A stretch of 10,104 bases of DNA from a bacterium. Its GTDB lineage: Bacteria > Thermosulfidibacterota > Thermosulfidibacteria > Thermosulfidibacterales > JALWSI01. The stretch spans positions 1 through 10,104 of the forward strand of contig JALWSI010000247.1 in the NCBI GenBank assembly GCA_027080315.1, written 5' to 3'. Within the stretch, counting starts at the first letter, position 1. Each line of letters begins with the position of its first letter. The notes under the pieces are model-generated. The model did not search any database, had not been told where the DNA came from, and saw nothing but the letters and a program-made list of their open reading frames with translations. Both the position numbers and the translations under genes were made by a program. Shown in pieces: positions 5,160-10,104 of this stretch.

Positions 5160-7866
5160 CGGCCTTTATCCTCCTCGTCTTCCTCAAAGCCGCCTCACCC
5201 CATCTATCGTCTTTGTGATTTTTGGCAATGTCAGCCAGTATCGCAAGGGCATCTTTTCGACCATCCTGGTCTTTGCTCAGTATAACAGCAGCCCTGTATC
5301 GGGCAGTTATCCTCCAGGGAAAGATAGGAGACAAGCCGTAACCCACAGCTAAGTAGTTAGCCAAAGCCTTCTGGTACTCCCCTTTCTTCTCAAGGAGATC
5401 CCCCAACCAGAAAGTTGCCTCCACCTTGGTTTTGGCGTCCTTTCTTGTCATTACCTTTTTAAAGACCTCGGCAGCAGCTTCGTCATAGTCTCCCCTCTCT
5501 AAAACCAGCCCCATGTGAATGAGAGTAGAGGAATCAGTTCTGTCCAGACATCTGCCCTTCACCACCTGCAGATACGATTGAAGGGCGTTTTTCACGTCTC
5601 CCATCTCTTCCAAGGCCTCTCCCAAAAGAAGGTTGCCTTCACACTTGGCTTCTGGCGACCAATCCCTTCCTTCCACCCCTCTTTGAAGCAGAGAAACCCC
5701 TGTTGAAACCTTACCACCCCCAAGGAAGACCTTAGCCCTCTCAAGCTCAAAAGTCTCGTCTCCCACACAGGGCAAAGGATCTCTCATAACCCTCAATGCC
5801 TCTCGGTATCTCAGGTTCTTTGAGAGCATTGCAGCCAGCTCTCTACGCATGGCAGGCTCAAACCTGCTACCCCTAAGCTTTGAGATTGCCAGTTTCAGGG
5901 TTTTTATGGCTTTTCCTCTTTTGCCATCTTCCTCCAACTTCTTGGCAGACAGAAGCTCCTTCTCACCTCCAAACCACTTTGCAGGATCCCCCTCCACCAA
6001 GGGGCGGTAACTATCCATCAGGATGGGCAACTGGGACTCGGTCAACAAGCCACCCAACCTCCCTATCACCAAGGCGCCACACAAGGTACCATCTCCAACC
6101 TTACTTAGAGCAGCATCCACCTTTCCCAAGCTGGCCTCTCCCATCAATCTTTGGAAGGTAGCCCACTCTTTCAGGCCACCCTTGCATGCCTTTTCGGCCT
6201 TTGCGGCAAACTTAAGGGCATTTCTGTCCTCGCCCTCTTCCAGACTCCACTGCTCCTCCATAAGATAGGCTTTGCAGGGGGCCATCCTTTTCCACTTTTT
6301 AATAAGCTTACGGGCAGCCCTCTTCTTACCGTTAAGCCAGAGAAGCTGAGCAGCCAAAATAGGAGCTTTTGTAGCCTCCCCTGACTCTTCAAGCACCTTC
6401 CACGCCCCTGTGGAGTTCCCCTCCTCCATGAGCAGCCTGGCAAGAACCTCTCCACTCCCCGCAACCCCTGCAGATACTAAGGAATGCAGAAGATCCCTGG
6501 CCATACCCTTGTCCCCCATAAAGAGGTGAGCCTTGGCAGCCAGAAGCATTGCCTCAGGTGGAAACTCCTGGGGATACCTTTGAAGATAGGCGTTGAGAAG
6601 ATCAAGGAGATCCTGGTATTTCTCCTTCTCAAAAAGGAGTTCACAAAGCCCTTTGAAGGCCTTCAACCGCCACTGAGGTGACCCGTGTTCCACCAGAAAG
6701 ACTAAAGCCCTCTCTCTCTCGCCGTCGGCTCCGCCGGCCTTGAGCAGCAAAGACTCTGCTTCACTCCACGGTCTCTCTTTAAGGGTCCCTCTCAAGATCT
6801 CCCTTGCCTGCTCAGGCATATCAATCTTCAAAAGCAGCTTTACAAGAAAGAGGGTCTCTGACCTATTTAGGTTTTTCTGGTGCTCACCATTGAGAAGGGA
6901 CTCTTCACCTCTAAGCAAAGAAACTGCAGAAAAGAGCCTTCCATCCTCAACAAGAAGCCTCGCCAAGGTGTGTGTCACTGAAGTCTCGGCTTCCCGGGGT
7001 AGCTCTCCTGACCTTAGGGCTTTTGAGAGCAGGGCCTCTGTCCTCCACCTCCTGGAGGCCACAAGGGCAGTGAACCCCTCTGTCAACTCCTTAGGAGGAG
7101 AACCCGGGGCATCCATAAGAGAGGTGGCCTTCTCCAAGGCCTTTTTGGCATTCCCTTTTCTGAAAAGAACAACAGCCTCTGCAGCAAGGCATCTTCTCTT
7201 TTCGCAAAGATCGGCAGGCATAGAGCACAGCCTGTTCAACACCCCTGCCGCTTCTTTGTGCTTTCCAAGCCCCTCAAGAAGGGCTACCTTATCCCACAGC
7301 ACCCTCTTAAGGGTAGAGTTATCTTTGGCCTTCACCCTATCAAGGAGGAGAAGGGGCTTCTGGGAAGCACCTTGAGAGGCCAATGCCTCTGCCTTAAGCA
7401 AGGTTGCTTTGGGAGAGGTTCTCTTTTTCAGAATGGCTATGAGCCTCTTTGAGGGAACCGCCCCTGGAGGAGGAGAAGCCTCCTCAAATGCAAGGGGCAC
7501 AAAGGGGCTCTGGGGGTACCTTTTGAACAGCTCCAGGCTCTTCCTCCATGCCCCTGGAACACCAAGCTCTTTTCTACATCTCAACTGAAGAAAGAGGATC
7601 CTGTCCCCATCATCCCCAGAGGGCTCTATCCCCTCCAAGAGCCTGCACCCCTTGGCGATATCTCCTTTTTCAATAGAGATCCTCGCCTCAAAAAGGGTCC
7701 TTTCACGAGAAGTAGGAAGAGCCTCAACCGCCTTCTTAGCGGCGTTAACCAAGCCCTTCTCCAGAAGTATTTGGATAGACCTGTTAAACGGGCTTTCACA
7801 GAAACCCTGGGAGGCCCACAACAAGATAAGGCCACACAAAATCCAATGTGCAACTTGCCTTTTCAT
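5134..7866 (-). CDS. Large exported TPR-repeat protein (910 aa)
   Basis: First gene of the minus-strand operon. Residues 1-23 form a Sec signal peptide (MKRQVAHWILCGLILLWASQ...), so the mature part should be periplasmic or attached to the envelope. The rest is a helical solenoid of degenerate tetratricopeptide-like repeats with Leu/Ala-rich helix pairs. The clearest repeats are C-terminal: about 739-772 (GEALEEMGDVKNALQSYLQV), 777-812 (GDYDEAAAEVFKKV), 815-848 (LGDLLEKKGEYQKALANYLAV) and 850-885. No enzyme domain is visible. TPR solenoids bind other proteins; with BamD three genes downstream, a scaffold role in outer-membrane or pilus assembly is plausible but unproven. ATG at 7866 fits the signal peptide; an AAGGG lies five bases upstream. 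The ending overlaps the next start by 26 bases. Confidence 0.85.
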   Translation of the reverse strand: MKRQVAHWILCGLILLWASQGFCESPFNRSIQILLEKGLVNAAKKAVEALPTSRERTLFEARISIEKGDIAKGCRLLEGIEPSGDDGDRILFLQLRCRKELGVPGAWRKSLELFKRYPQSPFVPLAFEEASPPPGAVPSKRLIAILKKRTSPKATLLKAEALASQGASQKPLLLLDRVKAKDNSTLKRVLWDKVALLEGLGKHKEAAGVLNRLCSMPADLCEKRRCLAAEAVVLFRKGNAKKALEKATSLMDAPGSPPKELTEGFTALVASRRWRTEALLSKALRSGELPREAETSVTHTLARLLVEDGRLFSAVSLLRGEESLLNGEHQKNLNRSETLFLVKLLLKIDMPEQAREILRGTLKERPWSEAESLLLKAGGADGERERALVFLVEHGSPQWRLKAFKGLCELLFEKEKYQDLLDLLNAYLQRYPQEFPPEAMLLAAKAHLFMGDKGMARDLLHSLVSAGVAGSGEVLARLLMEEGNSTGAWKVLEESGEATKAPILAAQLLWLNGKKRAARKLIKKWKRMAPCKAYLMEEQWSLEEGEDRNALKFAAKAEKACKGGLKEWATFQRLMGEASLGKVDAALSKVGDGTLCGALVIGRLGGLLTESQLPILMDSYRPLVEGDPAKWFGGEKELLSAKKLEEDGKRGKAIKTLKLAISKLRGSRFEPAMRRELAAMLSKNLRYREALRVMRDPLPCVGDETFELERAKVFLGGGKVSTGVSLLQRGVEGRDWSPEAKCEGNLLLGEALEEMGDVKNALQSYLQVVKGRCLDRTDSSTLIHMGLVLERGDYDEAAAEVFKKVMTRKDAKTKVEATFWLGDLLEKKGEYQKALANYLAVGYGLSPIFPWRITARYRAAVILSKDQDGRKDALAILADIAKNHKDDRWGEAALRKTRRIKADENTGSAP

Positions 7867-7882
7867 TACAACCCTTTATATG
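7855..7882 (+). promoter_or_regulatory. Candidate promoter for the rdgB operon, overlapping the divergent one
   Basis: On the plus strand TTGCCT (7855-7860) and TATATG (7877-7882) are 16 bases apart. The first lies inside the opening codons of the TPR gene. The second shares its AT core with the minus-strand -10 box. A start near 7889 would leave a leader of about 40 bases with AAGGAG at 7918-7923. Each hexamer matches consensus at four of six bases, so this is a weak call. Confidence 0.35.
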
Positions 7883-7903
7883 AGAGGGAAGGTTTCAGGG
7901 CAA
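7875..7903 (-). promoter_or_regulatory. Candidate sigma-70 promoter for the minus-strand operon
   Basis: On the minus strand TTGCCC (7903-7898) is followed after exactly 17 bases by TATAAA (7880-7875). This is the best promoter-like pair in the 62-base divergent region. Transcription would begin at about 7867-7869, directly before the ATG at 7866, so the first gene's message would have almost no leader. Seen by eye; not scored. Confidence 0.5.
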
Positions 7904-7928
7904 CTCTGCGACTGCATAAGGAGAAGAG

Positions 7929-8531
7929 ATGAAGCTGCTGGTAGCAACAAAGAACGCTCACAAACTGAAAGAGATGAGAGAGATCCTGAACATCCCAGGG
8001 CTTAAGTTGATCTCTTTGCTGGAGGTGGAGAATCCCCCAGAGATCGTGGAGGACGGATCAACCTTCAAGGAGAACGCCCTCATAAAGGCCCGCACAGTGG
8101 CAAATAGCCTATCTTGTTGGGCAATGGCAGACGACTCGGGAATAGAGGTGGATGCCCTAAAGGGAGAACCTGGGGTACACTCAGCCAGATTTGGAGGAGA
8201 AGATCTATCCGACGCCCAGCGCAACCGACTTCTTCTTCAACGTCTTGAAGGGGTGCCCATGGAGAAGAGAACCGCCAGATTCAGGTGCGTAATGGCAGTG
8301 GTATCACCTGATGGAGAAGAGTTTGTGGCAGAGGGCAGATGCGAAGGGAGAATAGCCTTGGCTCCAAGAGGCGACCACGGTTTTGGTTACGACCCAGTCT
8401 TTCTACTGCCAGACGGACGAACCATGGCAGAGCTACCCCCTGAAAAGAAGAACAGGATCAGCCACCGCTACCGGGCCCTTCAGGCGATACGCCCTGTGCT
8501 GGTTAAGCTAATGGAGGCACGTTTAGGGTGA
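7929..8531 (+). CDS. rdgB: RdgB/HAM1 XTP/dITP diphosphatase
   Basis: A 200-residue full-length member of the Ham1/RdgB family. It hydrolyses non-canonical purine nucleoside triphosphates (XTP, dITP, ITP) to monophosphate and pyrophosphate, keeping deaminated purines out of DNA and RNA, in the cytoplasm. Landmarks are LLVATKNAHKLKEMREIL (3-20) for phosphate binding, TFKENALIKA (45-54), MADDSGIEVDAL (66-77) with Asp68/Asp69 at the metal and general-base site, PGVHSARFGGE (81-91), GFGYDPVF (151-158) for base recognition and ISHRYRAL (177-184). ATG at 7929 follows AAGGAG by five bases. The stop overlaps the next start by four bases (GTGA), so it heads a coupled three-gene set. Confidence 0.97.
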   Translation: MKLLVATKNAHKLKEMREILNIPGLKLISLLEVENPPEIVEDGSTFKENALIKARTVANSLSCWAMADDSGIEVDALKGEPGVHSARFGGEDLSDAQRNRLLLQRLEGVPMEKRTARFRCVMAVVSPDGEEFVAEGRCEGRIALAPRGDHGFGYDPVFLLPDGRTMAELPPEKKNRISHRYRALQAIRPVLVKLMEARLG

Positions 8532-8917
8532 GAATAGGCGCTGCGTTTCTGTTTGCTCTTCTCATGGCAATCCCTCTTCAGGGCCTATGCGGCACCATCA
8601 GACTGGGGGAACACGTAACCTTGGGTAAGGCTCAGGTTATTGACACAGACTACAACGGAGCCTTCCAGGCCGCCCTTCAAAAGGCTTTAACCCAGGCGGT
8701 AAGGGACGAGTCTTTCAAAATCCTTCCCTCTGTGCTCATCCTAAAGTACCGATCCATCATCAGGGACGAGGTGTGGAGCAATCCCGCCCCCTACGTACTG
8801 AAGTACCGGGTGCTCTTCATGGGGATGAAAGGAGAGGAGTACCAGGTAAAGATAGATGCTTTCGTGGAGAGCGACTTTTTGAAACAGCGTCTGTGGGAAC
8901 TGGTGTCATCCAGATGA
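8528..8917 (+). CDS. Small exported protein, possibly a FlgT N-terminal-like domain
   Basis: A 129-residue protein. Residues 1-22 form a signal peptide (MRIGAAFLFALLMAIPLQGLCG) with probable cleavage near Gly22; there is no proper lipobox, although Cys21 is close to the site. The mature part reads GKAQVIDTDYNGAFQAAL, KALTQAVRD, YRSIIRDEV, PYVLKYRVLF and EYQVKIDAFVESD. This helix-then-strands pattern (AL..Av, then Y.v.i.a.V) resembles FlgT_N/LPP20-like domains of exported proteins. I would not claim more: no flagellar genes are seen. The start is GTG at 8528, overlapping the rdgB stop by four bases and preceded by GGAGG ten bases upstream. Its TGA overlaps the pgsA-like ATG by four bases, so it is embedded between two housekeeping genes and co-translated with them. 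Confidence 0.72.
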   Translation: MRIGAAFLFALLMAIPLQGLCGTIRLGEHVTLGKAQVIDTDYNGAFQAALQKALTQAVRDESFKILPSVLILKYRSIIRDEVWSNPAPYVLKYRVLFMGMKGEEYQVKIDAFVESDFLKQRLWELVSSR

Positions 8918-9450
8918 TCCTAACCATTCCCAACCTACTATCCCTAATCAGGCTATTGGTGGTACCTCTTTTCATTTCTCTTCTCATCTACCAGGACAAC
9001 GGCCTGGCCTTAGCTGTCTTCTTAGGAGCCTCCCTCACCGATGCAGCCGACGGCTACATAGCCAGAAGGTGGAACCAGAGAAGCTATTTGGGTTCAATTC
9101 TCGACCCAATAGCCGACAAGGCTATTTTAGACGGAGCCTTCATAACCCTCTCACTGAAAGGAATGATTCCCCCTTGGCTATCAGTCGTTGTGGTGAGCCG
9201 TGATGTGATCATAGTAGGAGGGGTGGTTATGAAGGCGGTCTTTTTTGACGGTAGGCCGGAAATAAAACCCTCCGCTCTGGGAAAGCTAACCACCTTCTTC
9301 CAATTTGTCACCATACTCATTGTTATGCTGGTTCAATGGCTAAACATAAGGGCGATGGATATGCTCACCGGCCTCTACGGGGTGACCTTTGTTCTTACGG
9401 CACTCTCAGGAGCCCACTATATTTATCAGGGTGTAGTCCAAATGGATTAA
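8914..9450 (+). CDS. pgsA: CDP-alcohol phosphatidyltransferase, PgsA-like
   Basis: A 178-residue integral membrane enzyme. The full family motif is present: Asp43-x2-Asp46-Gly47-x2-Ala50-Arg51-x8-Gly60-x3-Asp64-x3-Asp68. The N-terminal TIPNLLSLIRLLVVPLF and the later SRDVIIVGG and SALGKLTTFFQ are typical of PgsA, which joins CDP-diacylglycerol and glycerol-3-phosphate to give phosphatidylglycerol-phosphate. Several hydrophobic segments (about 10-28, 30-42, 86-104, 127-145, 152-170) fit a multi-pass protein. Other CDP-alcohol transferases share the core motif, so the acceptor is likely but not certain. I chose ATG at 8914, which overlaps the preceding TGA (ATGA) and begins at the normal family N-terminus. 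The same frame is open further upstream to 8773, but that part is out-of-frame coding for the previous gene. Confidence 0.88.
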   Translation: MILTIPNLLSLIRLLVVPLFISLLIYQDNGLALAVFLGASLTDAADGYIARRWNQRSYLGSILDPIADKAILDGAFITLSLKGMIPPWLSVVVVSRDVIIVGGVVMKAVFFDGRPEIKPSALGKLTTFFQFVTILIVMLVQWLNIRAMDMLTGLYGVTFVLTALSGAHYIYQGVVQMD

Positions 9451-9496
9451 GGTTAACTTGAAAACCATCGGTAGCAGTAATACTTTTAAGTTGACC
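9451..9496. repeat. Imperfect inverted repeat between pgsA and the prepilin gene
   Basis: GGTTAACTTGAAA (9451-9463) and TTTTAAGTTGACC (9484-9496) can pair over 13 positions, 11 Watson-Crick and 2 G-U, around a 20-base loop. It starts directly after the pgsA stop. No T-run follows, so it is not a standard intrinsic terminator. It could be an operator for a dimeric regulator or an RNA hairpin affecting the downstream gene. The rest of the 72-base gap holds GGAGG at 9511-9515, the ribosome site of the next gene. Confidence 0.5.
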
Positions 9497-9522
9497 CTTT
9501 GTTCGGAAAAGGAGGAATTAAG

Positions 9523-10104
9523 ATGAGAGACAAAAGAGGATTCACCCTCATTGAGTTGATAATTGTCATAGCCATCATGGGAATAATCGCAGGGGGAATG
9601 GTGGCTCTAACCTTTCCTCTGCTTAAGATGCAGAAGAAGACTGCAACCCAGAAAGAGTTGGAAGAGATAGAGAACGGCCTCAAGCTATTTTATTTTGACC
9701 ATGGGTGCTTTCCCAATGCTACCTCCTGGAGCACAGACCTTGAAAAATACACAGGCAAGTCAAACACAGAGCTTTCTAAAGATGGATGGCGCCACAACTA
9801 TCAGTACAAAGGCTACTCTCCATTCTCATCATCTGGGGACTCAAGAATCCAAGAGGTAACAATAATCAGCTACGGCTCTAACAACAAACCAGACGGTAAC
9901 TACAACTCTTTCCCCGGCATCAAAGGCACAGGCTCTGACGATTTGGTTTTAAATGTAAGCCACACCTCTTGTGCTAAGGATATGGTGGACAAGACAAAAC
10001 CCATTTTGGAAAACATAGCCCAGAGCATCTATTCCAACTGCCTTAGCAGTTGCACCTCCACACAAGGATGCCAAAACCAATGCTCCTCGTGCGTCAGAAA
10101 TAAC
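9523..10104 (+). CDS. GspG-like type II pseudopilin/prepilin with Cys-rich C-terminus (3' end cut by window edge)
   Basis: The first 194 codons are in the window with no stop. The N-terminus is a classic class III prepilin signal: MRDKRG followed by FTLIELIIVIAIMGIIAGG. A prepilin peptidase would cut after Gly6 and methylate Phe7, with the required Glu11 at mature position 5. The long helix continues to about residue 58. Residues 86-125 (KDGWRHNYQYKGY ... VTIISYGSNNKPDG) match the GspG core, where the end of this segment usually binds calcium. After that the protein does not stop as GspG normally does; it goes on for at least 65 residues with Cys150, 173, 177, 183, 187 and 190. ATG at 9523 follows AAGGAGG by seven bases. 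It may be a pseudopilin of a secretion system or a specialised minor pilin. Confidence 0.86.
   Translation, partial: MRDKRGFTLIELIIVIAIMGIIAGGMVALTFPLLKMQKKTATQKELEEIENGLKLFYFDHGCFPNATSWSTDLEKYTGKSNTELSKDGWRHNYQYKGYSPFSSSGDSRIQEVTIISYGSNNKPDGNYNSFPGIKGTGSDDLVLNVSHTSCAKDMVDKTKPILENIAQSIYSNCLSSCTSTQGCQNQCSSCVRNN

Noticed and set aside
6171-6464. Minus-strand open frame overlapping the TPR gene in another frame
   Set aside because: Arg/Gly/Leu-rich composition and full overlap with the signal-peptide-bearing TPR frame; no independent support.
6740-7375. Plus-strand open frame of 211 codons opposite the TPR gene
   Set aside because: It lies wholly inside the TPR gene on the other strand; the product is Ser/Arg/Leu-rich low-complexity text with no domain and no good ribosome site. 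It is a shadow of the real frame.
8773-8913. Extended N-terminus of the PgsA-like protein
   Set aside because: It is charged, non-membrane text read from the previous gene in another frame; PgsA proteins begin at the NLLSLIR segment.
9451-9500. Intrinsic terminator after pgsA
   Set aside because: The stem is possible but is A/T-rich with G-U pairs, the loop is long, and no run of T follows.
9491-9522. TTGACC at 9491-9496 as a -35 box for the prepilin gene
   Set aside because: No acceptable -10 box lies 16-18 bases downstream; that area is the ribosome binding site.
1-10104. CRISPR array, tRNA, rRNA, insertion sequence or phage genes
   Set aside because: Looked for on both strands; no regularly spaced repeats, cloverleaf-like segments, transposase motifs or terminal repeats were seen. 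Genes are packed almost end to end.

Overview
The window looks like a piece of a chromosome from a Gram-negative (diderm) bacterium. It encodes a BamD-type outer-membrane assembly lipoprotein, type II secretion/type IV pilus-like proteins and several exported proteins. The paired DUF507 genes, the MEMO-family protein, and frequent AGG/AGA arginine and ATA isoleucine codons fit a Desulfobacterota-like (deltaproteobacterial) lineage, possibly thermophilic. That assignment is inference from gene content and codon use; no rRNA or other taxonomic marker is present.

Layout: from 7866 down to 1 there is one long minus-strand gene series with no gap above about 36 bases and several stop/start overlaps. 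In transcription order it holds a 910-aa exported TPR protein, two DUF507 proteins, a BamD-like lipoprotein, a CvpA-family membrane protein, a MEMO-family (AmmeMemoRadiSam protein B) protein, a YjbQ/UPF0047 protein, an Amidohydro_2 TIM-barrel hydrolase, a GspC/PilP-like protein, and a GT2 glycosyltransferase cut by the window edge. At 7867-7928 a 62-base divergent intergenic region separates this from a plus-strand series: RdgB/HAM1 nucleotide pyrophosphatase, a small exported protein resembling the FlgT N-terminal domain, and a PgsA-like phosphatidyltransferase. These three are coupled by 4-base overlaps. After a 72-base gap containing a long imperfect inverted repeat comes a GspG-like prepilin with a cysteine-rich C-terminus, still open at the right edge.

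How it fits together: the minus-strand operon mixes envelope construction (TPR protein, BamD, CvpA, GspC-like, glycosyltransferase) with a central trio of conserved but poorly understood enzymes (MEMO, YjbQ, amidohydrolase). The plus-strand set combines nucleotide-pool cleaning, phospholipid synthesis and a pseudopilin. No mobile element, CRISPR array, tRNA or rRNA was seen. I see no clear case for a wholly new system. The items most worth a second look are the cysteine-rich pseudopilin tail, the amidohydrolase with an altered HxH motif beside YjbQ and MEMO, the small FlgT_N-like protein, and the inverted repeat before the pilin gene.
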